Shown: positions 33,841 to 43,236, counted from the stretch's first letter. The stretch is DNA of 64,000 bases from Theionarchaea archaeon (GCA_018992685.1 JACVGT010000031.1:11631-75630), one strand, 5' to 3'. Numbers and translations are program-made. Notes: a model not told the origin generated them from the sequence alone.

Positions 33841-34239
33841 TTATTCTTCTTTCTCTAAGGATTCATATACATATCTTCCTTTTTTGTTCCTGCTTTCTCG
33901 TTTTGTCAGTTTGCCCTTTCGTATCAGCCCTTCCAGGATTCTCTCCACACGCTCTTTGTCATTGACCTTGTACTTGTTGTTGAGAGCTGCAATAGAGAGT
34001 GATTCCTTCTTCAATCTGCTGAGGAAGTAACTAGCCAACTGTTCATCATCACGTTCATCTTCCTCGGCCTTCGGTGCCTTTTCAGGTTCAGAACCCGGTT
34101 TTGGAGGCTGAGGCTCGCTTATGGTACGTTCTCTTTCGATAATTGAAAAAATCACATCCCTGGGAGTCATCTCCAACAGTTCTGATACTTCATCCAGTGT
34201 CTTATTTCCATGATTAAGAATATCCTTTGTCTTCGGCAT
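33841..34239 (-). CDS. Hypothetical protein with predicted winged-helix C-terminus
   Basis: A 132-residue soluble protein. The N-terminus (KTKDILNHGNKTLDEVSELLEMTPRDVIFSIIE) is helical, with a possible small helix-turn-helix. A Pro/Glu-rich linker (about 40-65) separates it from a C-terminal unit SLSIAALNNKYKVNDKERVERILEGLIRKGKLTKRESRNKKGRYVY, which has the shape of a winged helix (three helices then a basic wing). A DNA-binding role is therefore likely but not proven. ATG 34239 follows GGTGGT-N3; the longer frame starting 36 nt upstream lacks a signal. Confidence 0.65.
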   Translation of the reverse strand: MPKTKDILNHGNKTLDEVSELLEMTPRDVIFSIIERERTISEPQPPKPGSEPEKAPKAEEDERDDEQLASYFLSRLKKESLSIAALNNKYKVNDKERVERILEGLIRKGKLTKRESRNKKGRYVYESLEKEE

Positions 34240-34432
34240 GATACCACCTATTTTTCTTCTGAAACGTGTCCCCATGACGGGGGGCAGTGATGCATCCGAG
34301 CTGTATCAGGTAAAGATCAGGCATAGCTGCACTCTTCTCTTCTCCTAGGTTTAAAAGCATTATGGATCATTTGATTTTCCTCCTCCAGGAGTGAACGCCA
34401 ACATTTATAAATCACAGAACAAAAAACCCGCA

Positions 34433-34852
34433 ATGAATAAACTGGTATATCTCTTTGTAATCATCATTGCACTGGGAGCTGTCTATTTGCTGTTTCCGCA
34501 GGAACAATCGTTGTCTACACAGGCCACTACTCTGGAAGAGGCCGTTCTGATGGCCAGAGAACAGGACAAACTTGTATTCCTCTACATCAATTCCCAGAAC
34601 TGTCCCTACTGTCGTATTCTGGAAGAGGAGTTTGCAGAATCCGAGGAATTTCAAACAGTGGTTCATGAAGATTACATCTGGATAACCCTGGATTTCACCC
34701 AGAACCTCAACCTGGCCAGACGGTTCGGTCTGCAGGGCCCACCTGCTATGATAATTCTGGATCAGAATGGTACTGCCATCACAGGCATACCAGGGTATCC
34801 TCCAGAGGGTGTCCGGGATGTTATTTCCATGTTGAAAGAGGTCGCGAAATGA
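34433..34852 (+). CDS. Membrane-anchored thioredoxin-like protein
   Basis: A 139-residue protein. Residues 3-22 are an uncleaved or signal-type hydrophobic helix; the rest is a thioredoxin fold with the redox motif C-P-Y-C (about 60-63, in NSQNCPYCRILEEEF) and the cis-Pro in LQGPPAMIIL. It should act outside the membrane as a disulfide oxidoreductase. ATG 34433 lies 26 nt after ATTTATAAA, so earlier in-frame codons are excluded if the mRNA is leaderless. Its stop overlaps the NFACT gene by 4 nt (ATGA), an unexpected pairing. Confidence 0.87.
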   Translation: MNKLVYLFVIIIALGAVYLLFPQEQSLSTQATTLEEAVLMAREQDKLVFLYINSQNCPYCRILEEEFAESEEFQTVVHEDYIWITLDFTQNLNLARRFGLQGPPAMIILDQNGTAITGIPGYPPEGVRDVISMLKEVAK

Positions 34853-36624
34853 GTTTTTCGAGTTTTGATGTGCGAGAAATGTCACAAGAACTCCAAGAAA
34901 TCGTGGGCATGCGGTGTAATACTGTCTACCAGATTGACCATCTGGTGAGGATCAAGCTCTTCGGAAGGGGGAGAAAAGACCTGGTCATCTCAAAAGAGGC
35001 GTTCTATGTTACGAGGTATCCACGTCGAGCTCCTCAGAAAGCCACCAACTTTGCCATGTTGCTGAGAAAATACCTGAAGGGTTGCTGGCTGTACGGGATT
35101 ACCCAAGTGAATTTTGACAGGATTGTGGAATTTCATTTTGGCTATGACCAGGAACCTCGCTTTGTTCTGGTGGCAGAGCTCTTCGGGAAAGGAAATATCA
35201 TCCTGCATTCAGAGGATGAGATCATTGGAGTACTGCGCAAGGAAAAATGGAAGGATCGCATACTCTATCCTCATAAAAAGTATTCATATCCTCCCACCAG
35301 GCTATCAATTGACATTCCTTTTGCAGACTTTGAAAAACTGAAAATCCAGACAGAAAAAGATCTGGCAGTGAGCTTCAATTTTGGGAACCTGTATGCCAGA
35401 GAAATCTTTCTCAGAGCAGAGAGTTCATCTGCAGAGGACCTGTATGAAGCAATGCACTCTTTTGAAAGGAAGCCAAATATCCCTGGGGAAAACGATGTAG
35501 TCCCCTTTGAACTCTTGGTGTACCAGGATTCTGAAAAGGAATTCTTTCCAAGCTTCACTGAAGCAGTGGATGAATTCTACAGAAGAAAAGAAGATGTCCT
35601 TGCAGGAGAGGAATTCGAATCAGAAGAAGAGAAAATCTTAAGATCACAGGAGGATGCTGTCAAAGACTTTGAGGCAAAAAGGGATTTCTACAAGACGTGT
35701 GGAGATCTCATTTACCAGAACTATGCCCTGGTGGAAGATGTGTTGAAAACTCTCATGGAAGTCAGAAAGACCCATTCCTGGGAGGAAATCATTTCCATAA
35801 TACAGGAAAGTGACAACGAAACTGCATCAAAAATCACGGATGTTGACTACCGTAACGGAAAAGTCACTGTTGCCCTGGAAGAACCCGTCACGCTTGATCT
35901 AACCTTGAATATTAATGAAAATGCGGCAGACTTCTACGAGAAGGCCAAGAAGATGGAAAGAAAAATCGTGGGTGCCAGGAAAGCCATGAAGAAACCAAGG
36001 AAGCAGAAGAAGCCATCCCTCCCAAAACGGACAATCCTGCGAAAGAGAGAATGGTACGAGACATTTCACTGGTGCCTCTCTTCTGAAGGCCATCTCATGC
36101 TCGGAGGGAGGGACACCAGGACCAATGAGCTCCTGGTTAAAAAATACATGGAGCCCAGTGATGTGTACGTTCATGCTGACATACAGGGTGCTCCTTCAGT
36201 CGTTGTGAAGAATGGGCAAAACGCATCTTCCGACACCATACTGGAGGCTGCCCAATTTGCAGCTTCCTACTCCAGAGCGTGGAATCACTTTGGGTCTCTG
36301 GAGTGCTACTGGGTATATCCTGAGCAAGTGACCAAGAGTCCCCCTTCAGGCGAGTATTTGACTCCGGGGGCGTTCTTCATTGCAGGGTCCAAGAATTTCC
36401 TCAATGTGGACCTGGGCATTGCCCTGGGGCTGCATAAAGAGAAGATCATGGGCGGCCCTGAATCCGCAGTGAAGACTCATGCTTCAGCCTATGTAGTGGT
36501 GGGATTTGGGGACGAAAAGAAGGAAAAACTGGCCAAGCAGATTGGGAAGATACTGGACTACCCGGATATTGATGAGATCATACGGGCCCTCCCTGGAAAA
36601 GGCAGGGTTCTCAGCAGGAAGTAG
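34849..36624 (+). CDS. rqcH: NFACT/Rqc2-family ribosome quality control protein
   Basis: A 591-residue protein. The NFACT-N domain begins SSFDVREMSQELQEIVGMRCNTVYQI and contains the N-F-D-R-I motif whose Asp-Arg pair is needed for C-terminal tailing in RqcH. A helix-hairpin-helix segment and a long coiled coil (about 250-400, Lys/Glu-rich) follow, then NFACT-R with KYMEPSDVYVHADIQGAPSVVVKN. Homologues bind 60S/50S subunits carrying stalled peptidyl-tRNA and add Ala tails. The gene overlaps the thioredoxin-like gene by ATGA. Confidence 0.92.
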   Translation: MSFSSFDVREMSQELQEIVGMRCNTVYQIDHLVRIKLFGRGRKDLVISKEAFYVTRYPRRAPQKATNFAMLLRKYLKGCWLYGITQVNFDRIVEFHFGYDQEPRFVLVAELFGKGNIILHSEDEIIGVLRKEKWKDRILYPHKKYSYPPTRLSIDIPFADFEKLKIQTEKDLAVSFNFGNLYAREIFLRAESSSAEDLYEAMHSFERKPNIPGENDVVPFELLVYQDSEKEFFPSFTEAVDEFYRRKEDVLAGEEFESEEEKILRSQEDAVKDFEAKRDFYKTCGDLIYQNYALVEDVLKTLMEVRKTHSWEEIISIIQESDNETASKITDVDYRNGKVTVALEEPVTLDLTLNINENAADFYEKAKKMERKIVGARKAMKKPRKQKKPSLPKRTILRKREWYETFHWCLSSEGHLMLGGRDTRTNELLVKKYMEPSDVYVHADIQGAPSVVVKNGQNASSDTILEAAQFAASYSRAWNHFGSLECYWVYPEQVTKSPPSGEYLTPGAFFIAGSKNFLNVDLGIALGLHKEKIMGGPESAVKTHASAYVVVGFGDEKKEKLAKQIGKILDYPDIDEIIRALPGKGRVLSRK

Positions 36625-37005
36625 CGGCTTTTGCTCGACGAGCTTATTTTCTTCATTTGAAACTCGGTGGATAATTAGAGATCGAGGTCATGACTGCACC
36701 TGGGTTGAGGGGTTGCGATCTGGGTTCTGAGAGAATAGCACCCATCATATCTGGGGTTCGAGGTAGCTACCAAGGCGGGGTACCATGAGGTCTGTGTCAT
36801 CAGACAGAGTGATGAATGTTGTCTATGAGTCTTTCCTGGCACGAATCCGTGACCTCAAAAATCCTGGAGAAAAGGGTGAGACATTGGGTGTCTATTACAT
36901 GAGATCCACCAATCAGTAGCCTGAAAGAAAGCCACAGAGGTTACCGGCGATTTCTGCTATTACATTTATATCAACTCACACGAATAGAAGTGAGTTTGTG
37001 ATACC
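36625..37005. other. Intergenic region before the hdr operon
   Basis: Apart from a possible 44-codon gene (36785-36919) and the hdr TATA box (TTTATATC, about 36965-36972), nothing is seen. Confidence 0.45.
36785..36919 (+). CDS. Possible small protein of 44 residues
   Basis: ATG 36785 follows GGCGGGGT-N3, resembling the GGTGAT-N3-ATG arrangement used elsewhere here. The peptide begins MRSVSSDRVMNVVYESFLARI and is helical, with mixed charge and no Cys. No family is recognised. It lies just upstream of the hdr promoter. Support rests only on the ribosome-binding site and an unbroken frame. Confidence 0.3.
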   Translation: MRSVSSDRVMNVVYESFLARIRDLKNPGEKGETLGVYYMRSTNQ

Positions 37006-37470
37006 ATGAGAGAGATCAACTTTCGTGATGCAGACAACGCCCTGAGAGATACTGTAAAGGAATTCGATGATACTATTACATACTGTTTTCAATGTGGCAC
37101 CTGTACAGCCTCATGTCCAGTTTTTGAGGTCTATCCGGATTATAATCCACGAAAGATTATTCGAATGCTTTTACTGGGAATGAAAGAGGTCCTATCAGAA
37201 GACTTTGTGTGGTTATGCAGTTCCTGTTATGCCTGTCAGGAGAGATGTCCCCAGGGTGTTCTCATACCTCACCTGATGAGGGCACTGACAAACATGGCTT
37301 TTTCTGAGGGGTATGTGCCCCGAGGTGTCTTGGACCAATATCAGAAAGTCAGGAAAGAAGGAGTTTTGTACAGGGCGTCTTCGTATGACAACAGAAAGAG
37401 AAAGAACCTCGGTCTGGAAAAACGTACTGAAGAATATGATGTCTCAAAGATTTTCGAGGGACAACCATGA
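37006..37470 (+). CDS. hdrC: Heterodisulfide reductase subunit C
   Basis: A 154-residue ferredoxin-like subunit with two [4Fe-4S] sites: C27-x2-C30-x2-C33-x3-C37 and C71-x2-C74-x2-C77-x3-C81, separated by the conserved NPRKIIRMLLLGMKEVL helix. HdrC passes electrons from HdrA to HdrB. TGTGAT-N3 precedes the ATG, and TTTATATC about 40 nt upstream serves as TATA. It overlaps hdrB by ATGA. Here the subunit order is hdrC-hdrB-hdrA-mvhD, all with 4-nt overlaps, so one complex is expected. Confidence 0.95.
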   Translation: MREINFRDADNALRDTVKEFDDTITYCFQCGTCTASCPVFEVYPDYNPRKIIRMLLLGMKEVLSEDFVWLCSSCYACQERCPQGVLIPHLMRALTNMAFSEGYVPRGVLDQYQKVRKEGVLYRASSYDNRKRKNLGLEKRTEEYDVSKIFEGQP

Positions 37471-38297
37471 CATATGCTCTCTATACTGGTTGTACAACCC
37501 CTGTCGTTGCCCCAAATTATGAAGTATCTGCCAGAAGAGTGTGTGAATCCCTCGATATTGACCTTGAACTATTGCATGCACCCTGTTGTGGCAACCCCAT
37601 AAAGCCGATACGTGAGACGGAAGCAGTGGCCATGGCCCTCCACGTCCTGGGCCTGGCAGGTGACACCAACTTGATGACCCTGTGCAGCGCGTGCAGGTCT
37701 TCTCTGCTGGAAGCCAGGGAAAAGGCCTCTCCGGAATTTCTGGATAGATTACATCTTGATGAAGAAACCATTCAGATGCTGCAGATCAACCATTTCATAC
37801 AGGTTCTGTACGAGGATATTGGACTGAATCGTCTGAGAAAAAAAATAGAAAGACCATTGGACGTCAGAGTGGCTGTGCATTATGGGTGCCACTTGTACCG
37901 TCCTGCTTCTCTCTACAGAGAGGACCCTGAATACCCTCATTCACTGGATGATCTGGTGGAAATCTGTGGAGCACATTCAGTTTCGTACAGGAGGAAATCC
38001 ATGTGCTGTGGCTCTCCTGTCATGGGAGTGAATTTTGATGTATCAATGGAAATGACTGCCAGGAAACTGCAGGATATTAAGGAGAAGGCAGATATCATGA
38101 TTATCACCTGTTCTGGATGCGGATTCATGTTTGATAGGAAGCAGAAAAGTGCAGAGTCCTTTGCAGGAGAGTTGAATATTCCTGTCCTGTACTATTCTCA
38201 GTTTCTTGGGTTGGCCCTGGGGATTCCTCCCGAGACCCTGGGATTTGAAATTAACAGAGTGCCAGTGAAATCATTCCTGGAGAAGGTGCTGCCGTGA
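37467..38297 (+). CDS. hdrB: Heterodisulfide reductase subunit B
   Basis: A 276-residue protein with two CCG domains that hold the non-cubane [4Fe-4S] clusters reducing a disulfide. First domain: C9, C40-C41-G, C73-x2-C76; second domain: YGCHLYRP, SMCCGSPVMG and CSGCGFMF. Both CCG modules look intact, so the catalytic disulfide site should be functional. In methanogens the substrate is CoM-S-S-CoB; in a non-methanogen it would be another disulfide or thiol cofactor. It overlaps both neighbours by 4 nt (GTGA with hdrA). Confidence 0.95.
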   Translation: MTYALYTGCTTPVVAPNYEVSARRVCESLDIDLELLHAPCCGNPIKPIRETEAVAMALHVLGLAGDTNLMTLCSACRSSLLEAREKASPEFLDRLHLDEETIQMLQINHFIQVLYEDIGLNRLRKKIERPLDVRVAVHYGCHLYRPASLYREDPEYPHSLDDLVEICGAHSVSYRRKSMCCGSPVMGVNFDVSMEMTARKLQDIKEKADIMIITCSGCGFMFDRKQKSAESFAGELNIPVLYYSQFLGLALGIPPETLGFEINRVPVKSFLEKVLP

Positions 38298-40984
38298 GAT
38301 CAGCTATCATTGGAGCGGGTACTGCGGGTGTCAGGGCTGCTGTGGAACTGGACAACAGGAATTCCAGCGTTCTGCTCATTGAGAAGAATTTCTATATTGG
38401 TGGGAAGCTGACAGAATTGTCCAGGCTCTATCCTGTGTGCGAATTGTATTATGCTCATCGGTTTTTCTCTCAATTGAATGACTCTGTCAATGTTGACATC
38501 ATGACAGGTTCAGATGTTGTGAATATTGAAAAATCTGAGGGAAATACATACGCCCTGACAATTCGGAAAACCCCCCGGTACGTCACGGGGAACTGCACTC
38601 TCTGTCTAGAATGTGTGGAGGTCTGCACACCTCAGGCTGTTCGCAAGCCTCCGTTCCAGTCCATTCCTCAGACAGTCTACATTGATAGAGAAACCTGTGG
38701 AGCATGCAGAAAATGTGAGAAGATCTGCCCGGAAAATGCCATCACCCTTGATGAAAAGGAAGAGCTGGTGAAGAGAGAGGTAGAGGACGTCATATTCTGC
38801 ACAGGGTCGGAGTTAGTTGATCCAGAAAAGTATAGCGAGTTTGGATATGGACGATTCCCTGATGTTATAACCTCCATGGAACTGGAGAAAATGCTTCACC
38901 CTTCTTTTGAGTCGAAATTTGTCAGGCTTTCGGATGGAAAAAGACCAGAGAGAATTGCATTTCTGCAGTGTGTGGGTTCAAGAGATGCTGTCAGAGGAGA
39001 ACCGTATTGTTCCAGGGTCTGTTGCATGCAGGCATTGAATGAAGCCAGGGTTATCAAGGAGAGATATCCAGATACTGAACCGTACATATTCTTTACCGAC
39101 CTGCAGTGTTCAGGAAAGAGGTGGGAGCACTTCTGTGAGACTGCCAGGGGCATGGGTGTTACCTGCATCAGGTGTCGAATTCCAGCAGTCTATGAAGAGC
39201 AGGGAAGTGTCTCAATAACCTACGCAGAGGATGAATTAGTGACCATGACTGTGGACATGATAGTACTGTCCACGGGCATCGTGCCCCCTGCAAATAAGTA
39301 CGGCCTGCCTGAGAACGAGTATGGATTCCCTAGAGAGAAGTCATGTGGACTGTTCTTCCACCCTGCAGATATCACTGAGTCTGTTCAGGAGGCTCTGGCA
39401 GCTCTTTCCAGTGTTCCCGGGAGCTACTCCAGTGGATCTGCATGGACAGGTGAGCCCGGTCTTGACATTGTCCTATGCAGGTGCGGAACCGAGTCACACC
39501 TTGCTGATTTGATGAGGAACAGGGGGTATAGAGTTCGCGAGTTAGATGACGTGTGTAGAACCGCACAACATTCTCTCCTGAAACAGGAAAAAACCGTTGT
39601 GGGCGCCTGTGCTCTCCACGAACAGCTGTTCCTGAGGCTGGCCCAGGAACGTAATTCTTTTGTAGAAGTCGTTCCTTTGCGAGAAATGAGCTGGATTTCT
39701 GAAGATGGTGACTCAAGAGAGAGGTCATTGCAGATGGCAGTGGCCAAACTGGAGCGCCTGGACACATCCAGAATCACGTGGTCACAGACAGAGGTGTTCC
39801 CTGCAGTTGTGATCGTTGGAGGCGGGGTGGCAGGGCTGGCAGCGGCTCTTGATCTCGCAGATACGTACAAAGTGGTTATCATAGAGAAGAGCCCCCACCT
39901 GGGAGGAAGAGCCCTCAACATCCAGTATTCTCTGGACTACAGTCCCCGGGAGGTTGCACAGGACCTGATACAGAGGGCTGAAATCCATTCGAATATTGAA
40001 ATCCTGACTGGAACGGAGATCACCACCTTGACAGGAGACCCTGGAAATTTCACTGTGGGGACCACCAGGCAAGACATTACCTGTGGGGCTATCATAGTAG
40101 CAGCAGGAGCAGATGAATTCCAGCACCAGTATGACCACCCCTTGGTTATTACACAGACGCAGCTCGAAGACAGAATACGGAACAACGATATTCCCCATGT
40201 GGTGGTCATGGTCCAGTGCATGGGTTCCAGAAATCAGGAACATCACTGGTGTTCTGCTGTATGCTGTTCAAAAGCCATTTCCAACAGCCTCACGATCCTG
40301 GAGAAGACCAATGCTCAGGTTCTCATCCTGTACAGGGATATGCGGACTTACGGATTTCAGGACAGTTACTACAGGAAGGCTCGTGAAGCAGGCGTCATTT
40401 TTCTTCAAAATGATGAAATGCCCGAAATTCGAGTGGACGAATCTGTTTCTGTGGTGTATGAAGACCCCATCCTGCATGCAAGAATACTGATCGAGCCCGA
40501 TTTGCTTGTTTTGAGTACTGGCATTATCCCGAAGAAAGAATCGAGAGAACTGGCAAAGATTCTGGGAATTTCTCTTGATCAGGATGGATTTTTCAGGGAA
40601 TCACATCCAGAATTCTATCCCACAGATTCTACAAAGGATGGCATCTTCATATGTGGGCTCTGTCACTCTCCTCAGAATGTCAAGGAGAGTGTGATACAGG
40701 CACGGGCTGCTGCTTCCAGGGCGAGAACATTCCTTTCTTCCGCCTATAAGACGTGTACTGCCATCACAGTTAAGCAGGAGCTGTGTACTGGTTGCTCAAT
40801 TTGTGTGGACGTGTGCCCGTTCAAAGCCATTTCTCTTGAATCAGACGAGCTGACCGTTGACATGAGCCTCTGCAAGGACTGCGGACTCTGCGTGGGAAGC
40901 TGCCCCACGAGTGCTTTGACCCAGACTACCCTCTCTGATGACCAAATCCGTGGCATGGTGAGGGTCATGGAGGGAATCGAATGA
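38294..40984 (+). CDS. hdrA: Tandem (double) HdrA, FAD-dependent electron-bifurcating subunit
   Basis: An 896-residue protein made of two HdrA-like halves. The first half has an FAD Rossmann motif at the very start (GAGTAGV), IGGKLTEL, a ferredoxin pair (CTLCLECVEVC near 97 and CGACRKCEKIC near 133) and ending with STGIVPP. The second starts near residue 505 with IVGGGVAGLAAALDL, repeats HLGGRA, QCMGSR and STGIIPK, and ends with two [4Fe-4S] motifs (CTGCSICVDVC near 830, CKDCGLCVGSC near 858). Such long HdrA forms may hold two flavins. GTG start overlaps hdrB. This is the site of flavin-based electron bifurcation. Confidence 0.92.
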   Translation: MRSAIIGAGTAGVRAAVELDNRNSSVLLIEKNFYIGGKLTELSRLYPVCELYYAHRFFSQLNDSVNVDIMTGSDVVNIEKSEGNTYALTIRKTPRYVTGNCTLCLECVEVCTPQAVRKPPFQSIPQTVYIDRETCGACRKCEKICPENAITLDEKEELVKREVEDVIFCTGSELVDPEKYSEFGYGRFPDVITSMELEKMLHPSFESKFVRLSDGKRPERIAFLQCVGSRDAVRGEPYCSRVCCMQALNEARVIKERYPDTEPYIFFTDLQCSGKRWEHFCETARGMGVTCIRCRIPAVYEEQGSVSITYAEDELVTMTVDMIVLSTGIVPPANKYGLPENEYGFPREKSCGLFFHPADITESVQEALAALSSVPGSYSSGSAWTGEPGLDIVLCRCGTESHLADLMRNRGYRVRELDDVCRTAQHSLLKQEKTVVGACALHEQLFLRLAQERNSFVEVVPLREMSWISEDGDSRERSLQMAVAKLERLDTSRITWSQTEVFPAVVIVGGGVAGLAAALDLADTYKVVIIEKSPHLGGRALNIQYSLDYSPREVAQDLIQRAEIHSNIEILTGTEITTLTGDPGNFTVGTTRQDITCGAIIVAAGADEFQHQYDHPLVITQTQLEDRIRNNDIPHVVVMVQCMGSRNQEHHWCSAVCCSKAISNSLTILEKTNAQVLILYRDMRTYGFQDSYYRKAREAGVIFLQNDEMPEIRVDESVSVVYEDPILHARILIEPDLLVLSTGIIPKKESRELAKILGISLDQDGFFRESHPEFYPTDSTKDGIFICGLCHSPQNVKESVIQARAAASRARTFLSSAYKTCTAITVKQELCTGCSICVDVCPFKAISLESDELTVDMSLCKDCGLCVGSCPTSALTQTTLSDDQIRGMVRVMEGIE

Positions 40985-41355
40985 GAATCGTAGCATTTGT
41001 CTGCAACTGGTGTGCCAGGGCTGGCGTGGAATTGGCAGCTTATGAACGCATTGGGTATCCCGACGTGGGACTCATCTATGTCAATTGTACAGGGAGAATT
41101 GATGTTCAGTTGATTCTGCAAACGCTAGAGAAGGTAGACGGCGTGGTGATCTGCGCGTGTCATCTGGGAGATGATCACTACGGGTCAGGCAACTACAAGA
41201 CATTGAAGAAAGTGTTGTTGACCAAAAAGATACTGGCACAACTGGGCATCAACCCTGAAAGGGTCTGCCTGGAATGGATCTCCTCTACAGAGGCAGAGAA
41301 ACTTGGTGAAGCAGTCAAGAAAATGAAAGAGACTCTTGAAGAAATGACCTCTTGA
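40981..41355 (+). CDS. mvhD: MvhD/FlpD-like delta subunit with an altered cluster ligand
   Basis: A 124-residue homologue of the F420-non-reducing hydrogenase delta subunit, which links HdrA to a hydrogenase or formate dehydrogenase. Conserved features: CNWC (C8, C11), VNCTGRID (C36), CACHLGDDHY (C60) and LEWISSTEAEKLGE. In the usual family the second motif is CHxGDCHY; here the Cys is Asp65, so one normal [2Fe-2S] ligand is missing, while an extra Cys58 lies two residues before C60. No hydrogenase or dehydrogenase subunit follows, so the electron donor is encoded elsewhere. It overlaps hdrA by ATGA. Confidence 0.9.
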   Translation: MRIVAFVCNWCARAGVELAAYERIGYPDVGLIYVNCTGRIDVQLILQTLEKVDGVVICACHLGDDHYGSGNYKTLKKVLLTKKILAQLGINPERVCLEWISSTEAEKLGEAVKKMKETLEEMTS

Positions 41356-41472
41356 ACCAGTAAGAATACCCTGATTCTTCAGGGCTCTACTTTTCGTTGA
41401 CTGCCAGAAGACATAGAGGGCTGTATTGAGGGAAATATGTTCTGATACGTTCCCCGTGCCTGGAGGTCAAAG

Positions 41473-41904
41473 TCAGCTTTCGCTTCGGTCTCTCTTACTC
41501 AGATATACAATATCTTCGCCTATGAGATATCCCATCCTCTGGAACAGGTTGATAGAAGGCACATTGTCATCGTATATCAGGATTCCGATAACTTCAGCAC
41601 CCCTCTTTTTGAGAGCATCCTCAGCACCCGTAATAAGCACCTGGGCAATACCCTGCCTTCGATACCCGGGGAGAACGGCCAACCTGTTGATCCAGCCCTT
41701 TCTCCCATCAAAGGTGGCAATAATACAGCCCACCAATTCACCTTCCAGGAAGGCCCCCAGGAAGAAATCAGGATTCTCTTCCATTTGTCTGCTGATTTCT
41801 TCTCTACTGTCCCTCCCTCCAGGTCTGTAGGGCAGCCCTGCCTTTTCCCACAGGGACACGAGGTGATCATAATACTCCGGAGAGAGCACTCTTATCTCAA
41901 TCAT
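41473..41904 (-). CDS. GNAT-family N-acetyltransferase
   Basis: A 143-residue acetyltransferase. The acetyl-CoA-binding motif A reads INRLAVLPGYRRQGIAQVLI (R/Q-x-x-G-x-G/A pattern) and motif B NVPSINLFQRMGYL. Members acetylate amino groups of proteins, antibiotics or metabolites, and the target is not evident. ATG 41904 is 26 nt after TTTTTAAAGG (about 41927-41936, minus strand), so the in-frame GTG 9 nt upstream is less likely. It is divergent from nif3. Confidence 0.85.
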   Translation of the reverse strand: MIEIRVLSPEYYDHLVSLWEKAGLPYRPGGRDSREEISRQMEENPDFFLGAFLEGELVGCIIATFDGRKGWINRLAVLPGYRRQGIAQVLITGAEDALKKRGAEVIGILIYDDNVPSINLFQRMGYLIGEDIVYLSKRDRSES

Positions 41905-41979
41905 CCTGTCCACTGTCAGGTATACCTTTAAAAATATTCACATGCATGATGAGAAAACGAGCTCCTAGCAGGTGATCTC

Positions 41980-42723
41980 ATGGATGTTGAGAGGATTGTT
42001 GGATTTCTGGATGAGTATTTGAAGACAAAGGAAATCGAAGACGACTGCAACAATGGACTGCAGGTAGAATGTGATGCTGAAATCAAAAAGGTTGGATTCT
42101 CTGTAGACGCTTCAATGGAATTATTCAAGCGGGGGAAGAAAGAAGGTTGTCAATTGCTCATTGTCCACCACGGGTTGATATGGGGAGGGATATCCTATAT
42201 AAGGGGGGTTCAGTACAGGAGAATTAGAGAATTGATTGAGAATACCATGGGACTCTATGCAGCTCATCTCCCCCTGGATGTACACCCAGAAGTGGGCAAT
42301 ACTGCTGTCCTTGCACGGTTACTGGGATTGGAGATCGTGGGGGACTTTTTCAGGTATAAGAACGTGAACCTTGGATTGCTCTGTAAGACCTGCATCAGCA
42401 GAGAAGAACTGACCATGAAGATTAACCAGGAGGTAGGAGACTGTCAGGTGCTGGAATTCGGGCCTGACCTGGTTGAGCATGTGGGTATGGTGACTGGATC
42501 TGGAACTCAAGCTCTTGATTCAGCAGTTCAAGCAGGATGTGACACGTTCATAACGGGTGAGCCAAAGCACGTGTCGTACCATCAGGCAAAGGAATCAAAG
42601 ATCAATGTCATGTATGCAGGCCACTACCAGACAGAGACGTCGGGAGTCAAAGCGCTCATGGACAAAGTGAGTGCATCATGTGAAGTGGAAACAGTATTCT
42701 GTGATATTCCCACAGGGTTCTAG
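41980..42723 (+). CDS. Nif3-like dinuclear metal centre protein (DUF34)
   Basis: A 247-residue member of the Nif3/YbgI family. Metal ligands appear in VHHGLIWGG (two His), HLPLDVHPEVGN (His/Asp), and the C-terminal GHYQTETSGV (His, Glu). The family has been linked to GTP cyclohydrolase-like folds and metal insertion, but its reaction is still uncertain. The start is set by GGTGAT-N3. It has no insertion domain, so it is the short form. It has no co-directional close neighbour. Confidence 0.9.
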   Translation: MDVERIVGFLDEYLKTKEIEDDCNNGLQVECDAEIKKVGFSVDASMELFKRGKKEGCQLLIVHHGLIWGGISYIRGVQYRRIRELIENTMGLYAAHLPLDVHPEVGNTAVLARLLGLEIVGDFFRYKNVNLGLLCKTCISREELTMKINQEVGDCQVLEFGPDLVEHVGMVTGSGTQALDSAVQAGCDTFITGEPKHVSYHQAKESKINVMYAGHYQTETSGVKALMDKVSASCEVETVFCDIPTGF

Positions 42724-42783
42724 AGGACTGCTTTCAGGGGAAAAAGGGAAAAACAGATATTAAGAAACTCTTTTCACAAATGT

Positions 42784-43236
42784 CTATGGGCGGTATTTTT
42801 CCTTCAAGATCTGTAACCATCGTGCTATGCCCTCTTTTTCTATCTGTTTGTTAGTGTCTATGATGGACTTTCTGGCTTCAGGCAGAGTTCCTTTCTGGAG
42901 GTTCCTGCAGGGAAACTGATCACATTCAAAGCAAAAGTCCACTCCTTTTCGTATGCAGCAATTCCGGGCCGGGCAGTCTGGCCACCAGGACCATCCTCCC
43001 CCGAAGCGGCATCCCTTACACGGTTCAGTTTTCGAAGCAAGCCACTCTAGCCCTTTCGTAAATTCTTCATAGTCACATGCCTCTTGTGCTTCAGCTATGA
43101 GTTTCAGTGATCCAATTCTCTCAACAAATGTCAGGAGCCTTTTTGCTGCCTCCACCACCGTCCCTTTATGATACTGACAAAGGGCACAATAGTATCTTCC
43201 ACAGTATGACACATACTGTTGTTCACCTTCCACCAT
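42784..43236 (-). CDS. Cysteine-rich DUF3795 protein
   Basis: A 150-residue soluble protein with about a dozen Cys: YCGRYYCALCQYHKG at the N-terminus, CKGCRFGGG..CPARNCCIRKG in the middle and CFECDQFPC near the end. This is the DUF3795 pattern, presumed to bind zinc or Fe-S clusters. Function unknown. The likely start is ATG 43236 with AGGTGA upstream; GTG 43245 is an alternative. It is common in anaerobic archaea and bacteria. Confidence 0.78.
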   Translation of the reverse strand: MVEGEQQYVSYCGRYYCALCQYHKGTVVEAAKRLLTFVERIGSLKLIAEAQEACDYEEFTKGLEWLASKTEPCKGCRFGGGWSWWPDCPARNCCIRKGVDFCFECDQFPCRNLQKGTLPEARKSIIDTNKQIEKEGIARWLQILKEKYRP

